Shown in pieces: positions 44,523 to 52,203 of a stretch of 64,000 nucleotides of DNA (within the stretch, counting starts at the first letter, position 1; every line of letters begins with the position of its first letter). Both the position numbers and the translations under genes were made by a program. The notes below the pieces were generated by a model. The model saw nothing but the letters and a program-made list of their open reading frames with translations, was not told the origin of the DNA and did no database searches. This DNA is from Chryseobacterium candidae (GTDB taxonomy: Bacteria > Bacteroidota > Bacteroidia > Flavobacteriales > Weeksellaceae). The stretch covers positions 186,001 through 250,000 of the forward strand of contig NZ_SDLV01000010.1 of the NCBI RefSeq assembly GCF_004916905.1, given 5' to 3'.

Positions 44523-45620
44523 TTAATAGGGATTCCATTTTTTAATGATATTCTGGGCAGTAAGAATCATTTCAGCATCCCAGCTTTCAGTTTTAAAATA
44601 ATAAAAATCCAGGTCTTTAATGGTTTCAACATCTGCATTATCATAAAGAAGTTGGGTAAGCCTTGATTGTTCTTCATATAAAACCGGGTCTTCCAAAGGT
44701 TTCTCCGAAAGTTCCACTTTCATCTTGCTCCAGTTACTTTTTTCTTTCCCATTCAACTCTGAAGTTTCAATAATGGTCTTAACTTTACTAAAATCATCCA
44801 GGAAGTGATCTCTTTCTTCGTCTGTCTTTAAAGTGTGGCCGAGTCTTTCAATGATTACATATTCAAGATTTTCGCATTGTGTAAGTACAGATGGCAGTAC
44901 AGAAAGAATATCCCGAGGAATAACATCATCATGAGTATCTCTTCTCACCTGTTTTTTTCCATATACACTATCCTGCCAGCTTCCTCCCGAAAGATGAATT
45001 TCCTTAACTTTATCCAGCGGGTACAAATCAATGATCTCCTGCATCTCTAATTCAAAATTACAGGATTGGCAGTAAATATTATGAAGGTCAAGAATTAGAA
45101 ATCCATTAGTATCTTCCGTAAGCTTGTCAAGAAAAACACCTTGTTCTTTCACATCATCAATGGAAAATGAAAATGCCAGATTTTCTATCCCCACGGGAAT
45201 ATTTACGGCTTCCTGCAGCCTGTATAATCTGTCTTTTCCTATTTGTAAAGTTTTGGGGTGTAAAGATACCGGCAACGGTACTCCCTGATGAAAATTTTCG
45301 GTATTCATAAAACCAAAATGTTCCGTGATATGATTGTATTTCCGCAGATTAACTTCTTCTTTTAGTTTTTTCAGCCATTCTTCCTGTCTCTCCGTCCACC
45401 TGGCATCAAATAAAGAGTAGTAAACCCCATGTCCTATCAAGCGGTTATTTTCAGCGTAAAAATTCAACAGATCCCTAAGCCAATCCGGTTCATTGGCATG
45501 ATAAAGGGTGTCAAAAGACCACTCCATCACGTCGATGGAATTGTTCTGCAACAATGGCAAAACAGCAGAAACAAAATCCGCTTCTGCCATCATTGATACT
45601 CCTAACATTGTTTTTTTCAT
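44523..45620 (-). CDS. DUF692 multinuclear iron oxidase with C-terminal tail (ChrH-like)
   Basis: A 365-residue enzyme of the DUF692/MNIO family, which holds two or three irons and modifies cysteines of precursor peptides (MbnB, TglH and ChrH are known members). TIM-barrel metal ligands are visible: GHGVYYS (His64), TEHFGF (His101), IENLAF (Glu146), LDLHN (His180), EIHLSGG (His209), RDTHDDV (His230, Asp231) and IIERLG (Glu258). After about residue 290 a tail of some 75 residues follows, beyond the usual family end; it is helical and ends IIKKWNPY. The small peptide gene 3 bp upstream is its expected substrate. No separate partner protein is seen, so the tail may replace one (inference). Confidence 0.88.
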   Translation of the reverse strand: MKKTMLGVSMMAEADFVSAVLPLLQNNSIDVMEWSFDTLYHANEPDWLRDLLNFYAENNRLIGHGVYYSLFDARWTERQEEWLKKLKEEVNLRKYNHITEHFGFMNTENFHQGVPLPVSLHPKTLQIGKDRLYRLQEAVNIPVGIENLAFSFSIDDVKEQGVFLDKLTEDTNGFLILDLHNIYCQSCNFELEMQEIIDLYPLDKVKEIHLSGGSWQDSVYGKKQVRRDTHDDVIPRDILSVLPSVLTQCENLEYVIIERLGHTLKTDEERDHFLDDFSKVKTIIETSELNGKEKSNWSKMKVELSEKPLEDPVLYEEQSRLTQLLYDNADVETIKDLDFYYFKTESWDAEMILTAQNIIKKWNPY

Positions 45621-45623
45621 CTT

Positions 45624-45845
45624 CTACCCCATTCCGCAAGCCGGGCAGCCATGTCCACGGAGCACAAGTGTATCTTTTTTAACAACCGGCTTGGGTGTTC
45701 CTGGTTTTTTCTTTTCAACCGTATCTGTAGAAGTGGCTTTCTTTGCTTTTTTAACGGACTTTTTTGTTTTACCTTCCGGTTTAGTAGTCTGCGCAGATAC
45801 ACTCACCGCTAATAAACTTGCCATTAATATTGCTGGAATTTTCAT
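45624..45845 (-). CDS. RiPP precursor peptide with C-terminal CPACGMG (ChrA-like)
   Basis: A 73-residue peptide. Residues 1-18 form a Sec signal (AILMASLLAVSVSAQ); residues 20-58 are a lysine-, proline- and threonine-rich linker; the end is RGHGCPACGMG with the only two cysteines, Cys67 and Cys70. A terminal Cys-X-X-Cys motif next to a DUF692 gene marks it as the modified core. From memory the Chryseobacterium ChrA peptide has the same ending and its modification by ChrH forms a macrocycle with thio-substituents; this identity should be checked. The gene ends 3 bp before the enzyme start, so the pair is coupled. Confidence 0.85.
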   Translation of the reverse strand: MKIPAILMASLLAVSVSAQTTKPEGKTKKSVKKAKKATSTDTVEKKKPGTPKPVVKKDTLVLRGHGCPACGMG

Positions 45846-45912
45846 AATTTCTTTTCAAATCAATTTTACAATAAACGTTCCATTTATAAAAATACAATAA
45901 TAAGAAACGTTT

Positions 45913-45927
45913 TGATAACAATTATCA
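45913..45927. promoter_or_regulatory. TGATAA-CAA-TTATCA palindrome in the divergent RiPP/fucosidase spacer
   Basis: Two perfect 6-bp arms around CAA lie 68 bp from the precursor start and 62 bp from the fucosidase start. A shared operator is plausible but unproven. Confidence 0.3.
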
Positions 45928-45988
45928 GAAACTATTTTATACTATAATAATTTCTTTATCTATATTTAATGCTAAAATAAATCTGGAT

Positions 45989-47836
45989 ATGAAAAATAGT
46001 CTGATTAAAGCTGTTTTCCTTGGATTGATGTTATCTGCACACAGTATCGACGCACAGGTTCAGGCAGTGGACAACAGCAAAAAAATGGAATGGTTCAACA
46101 ATGCAAAACTGGGTATTTTTATTCATTGGGGAATCTACTCTGTCAATGGAATATCCGAATCATGGTCCTTCTTCAATAATTATATTAATCACGAGAATTA
46201 CATGAAACAGCTGAATGGTTTTTCAGCTTCAAAATACCAACCCGAACAATGGGTAAATCTTATTAAGGAATCCGGAGCAAAATATGCTGTCATTACAACA
46301 AAACATCATGATGGAGTATCACTATGGAACTCAAAAGCAGAAAAAGCGACGAGCATTCCTCAAAACTCCCTGGCAAAAAAGGATGTTTTAACCCCTTTTG
46401 TTTCAGCTCTGAAAAAATCAGGATTAAAAACAGGACTTTATTTCTCGTTACCGGATTGGACTCATCCGTATTATAATATCAATACCCGGACAAAAAAACG
46501 TTACGAACTTAAAAGTGATCCGGCACGCTGGCAGAATTTTATAAGCTATTATCAGGATCAGCTTAATGAGCTTTCTAGACAATATTCTCCGGATCTTCTT
46601 TGGTTCGATGGAGACTGGGAACATACTTCCGAAGAATGGAAAGCTTCTCAAACCCTGGATTTACTCAAGAAATACAATTCCAATATCATCATTAATTCGA
46701 GGCTTAACAATCACGGAGATTACGATACTCCTGAACAGGGTATTCCTGTTGTCCCACCACAAAATCCATACTGGGAGCTTTGTTACACTATGAATGATTC
46801 CTGGGGATATCAGCCTTTTGACAAAAATTATAAGACACCCAACATGATTGTAAGAACACTTGCAGATGTGATCAGCATGGGAGGGAATCTTCTGCTTGAT
46901 ATAGGACCCAGGTCGGACGGAACCATTCCGGAAGAGCAAATTGAAATTCTTAAAAATCTGGGGCGATGGACTTCCAAAAATCAGCATGCCATTTATGAAA
47001 CCACCCGAGGTATTCCTTTTGACAATTATAAAGGAAAATCTTCTTTATCAATCTCCAAAAAATCTTTATTCCTTTATCTGGAAGAAGCCAAAAACTTTAC
47101 AAAAATCTATGGAGTGACAACAAAACCTATTTCCGCAAAAATCCTGGGAGATCCATCTGCTGTTATCACAATGGCTTATAATGCTGAAAAAACACTGACA
47201 CTGAATTTCTCCAATGTAAAATTTGACAAAGATGTCACCGTGGCAGAAATTACTTTTGACACACCTCCTGCATTTCTGAAAGATTTTAATAAAGAAGATC
47301 ATCCTCTTTCGGAAATACTGGAAAACAAAAATACCCGGGAAGCAGCCTATGATATCGCCAATGCTCTGAACTATGATCAAAATTTACTAACGCAAAAAGG
47401 TCTTACCCATGATGGTCTCGACATGAAAATTAAAAAAACGCCTAAAACAAATCCAGAAACCACAGAATGGATAAGCAAACATGCTGAAGCTTTATTTGAG
47501 ACAGGAAAAGGACTTCCTGCTGGTCATTACTCAGGAATGAGCGCTCTGTCAAAAGACAAACAGACTCTTTATCTTTTTGTGGAAGGAGTGCCTACCGGCC
47601 CTATTGCTCTGAAAGGAATAAAAAATGAGATTGCCAGAATAAGAGTGGTTGGTGAAGGCACTATGCTGCCTCATACCATCTACAATAAACTGTACTGGAG
47701 CGACAGACCGGGAATTATTTATATTGATGTTCCAAAGGAAAAACTTGATAAACAAATGACTGTCATTGCTGTTTTACTGAATAAACCTATGGAACTCTAC
47801 AGAGAAAATGTGGGAGCTATTGAAAACAACCTTTAA
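45989..47836 (+). CDS. Alpha-L-fucosidase, glycoside hydrolase family 29
   Basis: A 615-residue secreted enzyme that removes alpha-linked fucose from glycans. A Sec signal (1-22) precedes the GH29 barrel: FNNAKLGIFIHWGIYSV, VITTKHHDGVSLWNS and LLWFDGDWEH with the nucleophile Asp207. GGNLLLDIGPRSDG ends the barrel. About 250 C-terminal residues make two beta-sandwich repeats (IYETTRGIPFDNYKG and LFETGKGLPAGHYSG), unusual in being so alike, which suggests a duplicated carbohydrate-related module. It is a single-gene unit divergent from the RiPP cluster, with a terminator after it. Confidence 0.93.
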   Translation: MKNSLIKAVFLGLMLSAHSIDAQVQAVDNSKKMEWFNNAKLGIFIHWGIYSVNGISESWSFFNNYINHENYMKQLNGFSASKYQPEQWVNLIKESGAKYAVITTKHHDGVSLWNSKAEKATSIPQNSLAKKDVLTPFVSALKKSGLKTGLYFSLPDWTHPYYNINTRTKKRYELKSDPARWQNFISYYQDQLNELSRQYSPDLLWFDGDWEHTSEEWKASQTLDLLKKYNSNIIINSRLNNHGDYDTPEQGIPVVPPQNPYWELCYTMNDSWGYQPFDKNYKTPNMIVRTLADVISMGGNLLLDIGPRSDGTIPEEQIEILKNLGRWTSKNQHAIYETTRGIPFDNYKGKSSLSISKKSLFLYLEEAKNFTKIYGVTTKPISAKILGDPSAVITMAYNAEKTLTLNFSNVKFDKDVTVAEITFDTPPAFLKDFNKEDHPLSEILENKNTREAAYDIANALNYDQNLLTQKGLTHDGLDMKIKKTPKTNPETTEWISKHAEALFETGKGLPAGHYSGMSALSKDKQTLYLFVEGVPTGPIALKGIKNEIARIRVVGEGTMLPHTIYNKLYWSDRPGIIYIDVPKEKLDKQMTVIAVLLNKPMELYRENVGAIENNL

Positions 47837-47865
47837 TAAATGAAACACCCATTCATATCAAAACA

Positions 47866-47895
47866 AAATCCGGAGAAATCTCCGGATTTTTTATT
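47866..47895. terminator. Bidirectional terminator between the fucosidase and ndk genes
   Basis: AAATCCGGA-GAAATC-TCCGGATTT forms a 9-bp stem with T and A tracts on either side; both convergent genes can use it. Confidence 0.85.
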
Positions 47896-47911
47896 TTGTA
47901 AGATGATTTTC

Positions 47912-48328
47912 TTAGAAAATCTCTCTTCCTGAAAAATGAAACTGAGCTTCGATTAATGCATTCTCATCAGAATCTGAACCATGAACCGCATTTTCTCCGA
48001 TGCTTCTTGCAAACATTTTTCTGATAGTACCTTCTGCAGCTTCTGCAGGGTTAGTAGCACCGATTAATGTTCTGAAGTCTTCAACTGCATTGTCTTTTTC
48101 TAAAACTGCTGCAACGATAGGACCAGAGCTCATGAATTCTACTAATTCTCCATAAAATGGTCTTTCAGCGTGTACTTCATAGAATTTTTTTGCATCAGCA
48201 ACTGTAAGCTGAGTTAATTTTAAAGCTTTGATTTTAAAACCTCCTTCAGCAATCTTACCCAATATAGCACCGATATGTCCGTCTGCAACAGCATCAGGCT
48301 TAATCATAGTGAATGTAATGTTAGACAT
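47912..48328 (-). CDS. ndk: Nucleoside diphosphate kinase
   Basis: It transfers phosphate between nucleoside tri- and diphosphates. From the preferred start ([14 protein letters not shown]) it has 138 residues, the standard length; the extra 35 in-frame residues upstream are lysine-rich, overlap the promoter and are rejected. NAVHGSDS holds the phosphohistidine, and TMIKPDAV and RKMFARSIG complete the nucleotide site. A -7 box lies just upstream. Confidence 0.96.
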   Translation of the reverse strand: MSNITFTMIKPDAVADGHIGAILGKIAEGGFKIKALKLTQLTVADAKKFYEVHAERPFYGELVEFMSSGPIVAAVLEKDNAVEDFRTLIGATNPAEAAEGTIRKMFARSIGENAVHGSDSDENALIEAQFHFSGREIF

Positions 48329-48351
48329 AAATGTATATTTTTTTAATGGCG

Positions 48352-48359
48352 CAAAATTA
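48352..48359 (-). promoter_or_regulatory. -7 box of ndk
   Basis: CAAAATTA reads TAATTTTG on the minus strand, matching TAnnTTTG, 24 bp before the ndk start codon. The -33 element is weak. Confidence 0.5.
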
Positions 48360-48436
48360 CAAAAAATATCTTTTATTTTTATTTTAATTTTTTTTAACAT
48401 AAAAATAACTTTTATTAAGAAATTGTAACACAAACT

Positions 48437-48453
48437 TTGGCACAGTAATTGTT
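48437..48453 (+). promoter_or_regulatory. Sigma-54-like promoter of a short transcript
   Basis: TTGGCACAGTAATTGTT matches the -24 half exactly (TGGCAC) and then TTG at the right distance (TGGCAC-N5-TTG); the terminal C of the -12 is T. It faces away from ndk and toward a terminator 55 bp further on. Confidence 0.6.
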
Positions 48454-48462
48454 TATTATTTT

Positions 48463-48534
48463 TCGATTCTCATGTTTAATTTGAGTTTTCATGGTTATTA
48501 GTTTTTACCCAGCTTCGGCTGGGTTTTTTATTTT
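48463..48534 (+). ncRNA. Candidate short RNA between sigma-54-like promoter and terminator
   Basis: A promoter-like site (48437-48453) and a strong terminator bracket a transcript of about 70 nt with no real gene. The only frame is a nine-codon one, MFNLSFHGY, at 48473-48502. Either a small regulatory RNA or a leader-peptide remnant is possible. The start at about 48463 is estimated from the promoter. Confidence 0.45.
48507..48534 (+). terminator. Rho-independent terminator with a UUCG loop
   Basis: ACCCAGC-TTCG-GCTGGGT is a perfect 7-bp stem closed by a very stable UUCG tetraloop and followed by TTTTTTATTTT. Confidence 0.9.
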
Positions 48535-48845
48535 CAAAAAATAGTAGTTTTTTTTATTAATTATTTAATTTTATATCTAAAATCGGATTATATTTAATGA
48601 TTTTCTACATTTTATTTCAATTAGCAAAATAATTTCATTTTTTAAAAATACAATTTCAGAATTGGCAAAAATATGACAAAAGTGGAGTTATCTGCCAAAA
48701 TTGTAAACCTGAAAAGTAGAGTTATTTAAAAACGAATATTTTTTGGTCTTAAATAAAAAAATATTCGCAGTAAATAATATCCTTTAAAAGCAAGAAGTTT
48801 TGAAATCTTAACAAGGGTTTATTTCAGTAAAATAATTTTTAAAAC
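48535..48845. other. AT-rich gene-free spacer with one perfect AT hairpin
   Basis: No ORF of note. CGAATATTTTTT at 48733-48744 pairs perfectly with AAAAAATATTCG at 48756-48767 around an 11-nt loop. The rest is low-complexity AT sequence. Confidence 0.5.
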
Positions 48846-48875
48846 AAAAAAAGAGACCATCCAATGAGAGTCTCT
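48846..48875 (-). terminator. Minus-strand terminator downstream of rsgA
   Basis: On the minus strand AGAGAC and GTCTCT enclose a 12-nt loop with internal CAT/ATG pairing and are followed by TTTTTTTG. It lies about 105 bp past the rsgA stop. Confidence 0.6.
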
Positions 48876-48980
48876 GTATATTTTATTTATAACGAATACA
48901 TCAAAATCATTTCTGCAGCCAGAGGAAGTTCGTCATTTATGTAATCAGTCTGTAACGGTTAAAATAAAAGATTTTATTGA

Positions 48981-49907
48981 TTATTTTTGAGAAGCTTCTT
49001 CTGCCTCATCCATCAGTTTAATATAAGTAGCGTAGCGGGAATGCTGAATCTCCCCTGTCTCAAGAGCATCAATAACGGCACATTTCGGTTCATTAATGTG
49101 AAGACAATTGTGAAACTTGCACTCTTCTCTCTTCTTGAAAATCTCGGGAAAGTAATGCTGTACTTCTTCTTTTTCAATATCAATCATTGCAAATTCACGA
49201 ACGCCGGGAGTATCGATAACGTTTCCGCCAAAATGCCAAAAGTGCATCTGTGCAAAAGTTGTTGTGTGCTTTCCTTTCAGGTGAGTGTCTGAAATTTCAG
49301 ATGTTTTTAAATTCAGTCCTGGCTGCAGAGCATTCACCAATGTAGATTTTCCACAGCCTGAGTGACCGAAGAATACAGAGGTTTTATCTTTAAGAATCTC
49401 CTGAAGCTGATCCAGATTCAATTTTGAATATGACGAAATTTCCAAAGTATTATATCCAATTTCCTGGTATAGGAATTCAATGTCCTTTACAATTTCAATT
49501 TCTTCTTCGTGTAAAACATCGATCTTATTAAAAAGAATGAGTGGAGTAATATTATAAGCTTCACAACATGCCAGAAACCTGTCCAGAAATCCTAATGATG
49601 TTTCAGGATGTTTCAGGGTAAAGATAAAGCAAGCCAAATCAATATTGGACGCAATAATATGGGCTTCTTTTGAAAGGTTTACTGATTTTCTGATCAGATA
49701 ATTGGATCGCGGTTCAATTTTTGTGATCCATGCGATATCATCCTGTTCCAGTTGAAACTCAACAAAATCTCCTACAGCAAGTGGATTGGTAAGCCTGGTT
49801 TTTATCAATTTGAATTTTCCCCGGATTCTGGCCTCGAAAATTTTATTAGTTTCCAATTCCAAAACCTGGTACCAACTGCCTGTAGATTTAATGATTTTTC
49901 CTTTCAT
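48981..49907 (-). CDS. rsgA: Ribosome small-subunit maturation GTPase RsgA
   Basis: RsgA is a circularly permuted GTPase that checks late 30S assembly. From the preferred start (MKGKIIKSTG) it has 308 residues; nine extra in-frame residues upstream are unlikely. An OB-fold comes first (about 1-70). GTPase motifs appear in permuted order: LFNKID (G4) first, then FFGHSGCGKSTLVN (G1), and DTPGVREF (G3). The zinc knuckle is CKFHNCLHINEPKC at the C-terminus. It is a single-gene unit. Confidence 0.95.
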   Translation of the reverse strand: MKGKIIKSTGSWYQVLELETNKIFEARIRGKFKLIKTRLTNPLAVGDFVEFQLEQDDIAWITKIEPRSNYLIRKSVNLSKEAHIIASNIDLACFIFTLKHPETSLGFLDRFLACCEAYNITPLILFNKIDVLHEEEIEIVKDIEFLYQEIGYNTLEISSYSKLNLDQLQEILKDKTSVFFGHSGCGKSTLVNALQPGLNLKTSEISDTHLKGKHTTTFAQMHFWHFGGNVIDTPGVREFAMIDIEKEEVQHYFPEIFKKREECKFHNCLHINEPKCAVIDALETGEIQHSRYATYIKLMDEAEEASQK

Positions 49908-50087
49908 AGATAATGCTGGTGCAAATATACGCAATTAGGGCTTAGCATTCAGGAAATAGGTTTAAAAACACATGTTTCAATTGCCCTAAATACCAATGCA
50001 TAAGCCCTAATTTGTATTTTTTCTAAAATTTTGGTTTTAATTTTCAGGAATTAAATCAAAATCCCAATCTTTAAAACGCGCTGCAAT

Positions 50088-51170
50088 TTATCTTTTGTCG
50101 ATCATAATATTATTCTGAACTTCAATAGACTCTTCGTGAATAGCTTTGAATACTTTTTCAATGAATTCCTGAGACATTCCTGTTTCTTTTGCTTTTTGAG
50201 TAGCGTATTCTGTGATTACTTTCCAACGTTCAGGCTGGAAGATCGCAATGTCATTTTCTTTTTTAAGCTTACCGATCTTTTCAGAAATTTTCATTCTTTG
50301 AGAAAGAAGTTCAATTAACTGGAAATCAAGATCAGAGATCAAAGTTCTGTGTCTTCCCATCTCTCCTTCAAAACCTGCAAGATTAGAGCTTCTCACTTTC
50401 AGATTTCCGATAAGCTCTGCAAGAACTTCAGGAGTAATCTGCTGGGAAGCATCGCTCCACGCTTCATCAGGATTACAGTGTGATTCAATGATTGCTCCCT
50501 GGTATCCTACGTTAAGTGCTTCCTGGGTGATATCCGCAAGACCTGTTCTGTTTCCGCAGATGTGAGAAGGGTCGATTAACATTGGAATGTTGGGAAACTG
50601 GCTCTTGAAATCAAGGGCAATCTGCCAGTTTGGATTGTTTCTGTATTTTGTTTTCTGGTATGTTGAAAATCCTCTGTGGATTACGCCCAGGTTTTTTATA
50701 TCCTGTCCTAAAAGTCTCTCCAAAGCTCCGATCCATAATGCTAGATCCGGATTCACAGGGTTTTTCACAAACACAGGCTTATCTGTTCCTCTTAAAGCCA
50801 TTGCTATTTCCTGTACTGTAAAAGGGTTCACTGTAGAACGTGCTCCAATCCAAAGAACATCTACATCTGCTTCCAGAGCTGCAAACACATGGTGTGCGTT
50901 GGCTACTTCAGTTGCTGTTTTAAAACCATACTCTTCTTTTACTTTTTTCAGCCAGTTTAAACCAATCACTCCTACTCCTTCAAAACCGTTTGGTTTGGTA
51001 CGGGGCTTCCAGATTCCTGCACGGAAAACCGATACATTAGCATTGGATTCCTTAATTCTCCTGGCCGTTTCAAGCATTTGAGCTTCACTTTCCGCACTAC
51101 ATGGTCCTGCAATCATCAGAGGCTGTGTAAGCCCATCGATCCACTCATTTTTTAAATCATTTAAATTCAT
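50088..51170 (-). CDS. Bifunctional DAHP synthase / chorismate mutase
   Basis: A 360-residue fusion of two steps of aromatic amino-acid synthesis. Residues 1-255 are a KDO8P-like DAHP synthase (MIAGPCSAESE, VFRAGIWKPRTKPNGFEG, HRGFSTYQKTKYRN, DPSHICGNR). Residues 270-355 are an AroQ-type chorismate mutase (helical, DLDFQLIELLSQRMKISEKIGKLK). The same order is known in Bacteroidota and Bacillus relatives, though there the mutase may be N-terminal. Coupling lets prephenate or chorismate regulate the first step. The 400-bp upstream spacer has no recognisable attenuator. Confidence 0.93.
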   Translation of the reverse strand: MNLNDLKNEWIDGLTQPLMIAGPCSAESEAQMLETARRIKESNANVSVFRAGIWKPRTKPNGFEGVGVIGLNWLKKVKEEYGFKTATEVANAHHVFAALEADVDVLWIGARSTVNPFTVQEIAMALRGTDKPVFVKNPVNPDLALWIGALERLLGQDIKNLGVIHRGFSTYQKTKYRNNPNWQIALDFKSQFPNIPMLIDPSHICGNRTGLADITQEALNVGYQGAIIESHCNPDEAWSDASQQITPEVLAELIGNLKVRSSNLAGFEGEMGRHRTLISDLDFQLIELLSQRMKISEKIGKLKKENDIAIFQPERWKVITEYATQKAKETGMSQEFIEKVFKAIHEESIEVQNNIMIDKR

Positions 51171-51413
51171 TATTCTAAATTTTTGTTGTTTTTTTATATT
51201 ATTTATTCATTGACAGCAATAGCCCTTTGGATTATAAAATTTAATTTATAATTCTTTTCAAAAAATGCCGTTCAAAACTGTTTAAAGGAATCAGGAAAAT
51301 AATAGGGCTCTACTTCTCCTGTATTTTTTGGAAAGAAATTCAGTTAACAGTACCAATAAAATCGGTAATACGTTCTGAAATTTCTATAATAAGAAGCAGA
51401 AAAACTAAAATAA
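51171..51413. other. Leader/spacer upstream of the DAHP synthase-mutase
   Basis: No ORF. On the minus strand the two blocks AGCCCT and AGGGCT, about 95 nt apart, could pair as the base of a leader structure. I see no aromatic-rich leader peptide and no known riboswitch. Confidence 0.35.
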
Positions 51414-51435
51414 CCGCTAAAAAAGTAATTAGCGG
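51414..51435 (-). terminator. Possible terminator of dnaX
   Basis: CCGCTAA-AAAAGTAA-TTAGCGG gives a perfect 7-bp stem, with TTATTTTAG following on the minus strand, about 135 bp past the dnaX tau stop. Confidence 0.5.
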
Positions 51436-51571
51436 GTGCAAAAAAAGACTGATATGTGTTAATCAATTTTTCCATTCTATTCTGGAAATGTCTTGTTTCA
51501 GCGTTTCTAGTTGTAATTTGTTTTTGTCAAAAACTTATTTCTGACAGAAATATTTGACAAATATATAAAAA

Positions 51572-52201
51572 TTATGTCAAATCAAACTTCATTAAATCAT
51601 CAAGATCTTTCAAAAGCGGATTTTTTTCTATAAATTTTTCAAATAGTTTTCTCTTCGTCACTACCTCAATCTTCAGATTATCAACGTCTCTGAAGTATTC
51701 TACTTCAATAATATGATTCTGAATTTTTCTTTTAAAATGATTAAAAAATTCTCCACTTATTTTATCAAATTCTACTTTTGCAGAATCTGAAGGGAATAAA
51801 ACTTTGATTTTATGCTCTCCGGCTTTTTCCAGCTTGAAGGTTTTTACTGCATTGAAAACAAAGTTATTTTTTACCTGGAGCTGTTTAAGCATAATTTTCC
51901 ATTCCATCTGCAGATCAGTATCTGTAAAATGGTTTTGGGGAAGGTTTTCAGTTTTCACCACAACATTCTCTGCTGTTTCAACTTTATCCTCCTTATTCAG
52001 GAAAGAACTGATGCTAAAACCAGAAGAAATTCCTTGTCTTGATAATGGTTTGGTTGTTTTTGTTACTGAAACTGCCTGAACTTCCTGAGAAGCTGCAGAT
52101 TGTTGTTCTGCTTTAACGTCTTTCTTCTCCGGAGTTTTTTCCGGCATCTTCACCTCCTGTTTCTCACTGAGAAACGGAGCCAGTATCAGGAATTTTTTTT
52201 T
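51572..52201 (-). CDS. dnaX: DnaX tau-specific C-terminal extension, -1 frame
   Basis: About 210 codons in the -1 frame relative to the gamma part. The first codons after the A11 run would read FLILAPFLSEKQEV and lead into a lysine- and glutamate-rich linker, then a globular end (MEWKIMLKQLQVKNNFVFNAV to MKFDLT). This is where tau carries the domain that binds the polymerase core and helicase. A GTG (52153) and an ATG (52147) after an AGGAGG could also start a separate C-terminal protein. A full tau would need a -1 slip or one extra A; see the frameshift-site feature. Confidence 0.85.
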   Translation of the reverse strand, partial: KKKFLILAPFLSEKQEVKMPEKTPEKKDVKAEQQSAASQEVQAVSVTKTTKPLSRQGISSGFSISSFLNKEDKVETAENVVVKTENLPQNHFTDTDLQMEWKIMLKQLQVKNNFVFNAVKTFKLEKAGEHKIKVLFPSDSAKVEFDKISGEFFNHFKRKIQNHIIEVEYFRDVDNLKIEVVTKRKLFEKFIEKNPLLKDLDDLMKFDLT

Positions 52202-52203
52202 TT
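52159..52203 (-). other. dnaX frameshift site: A11 slippery run and downstream hairpin
   Basis: On the minus strand, ACT is followed by eleven A (52193-52203) and TTC. Reading zero-frame gives KKKNS and a stop; a -1 slip gives KKKKFLIL and a long open frame. Seventeen bases further on, GTTTCT-CAGTG-AGAAAC (52159-52175) can form a stem that would pause the ribosome. Homopolymer error would mimic this. Confidence 0.65.

Noticed and set aside
44445..44666. A 73-codon plus-strand frame over the end of the DUF692 gene
   Set aside because: It overlaps the enzyme on the other strand and the micro-ORFs; isoleucine/phenylalanine-rich shadow.
48661..48710. A third sigma-54-like site (TTGGCA ... TGCCAA)
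   Set aside because: The two GGCA words face each other and the -24/-12 spacing is wrong.
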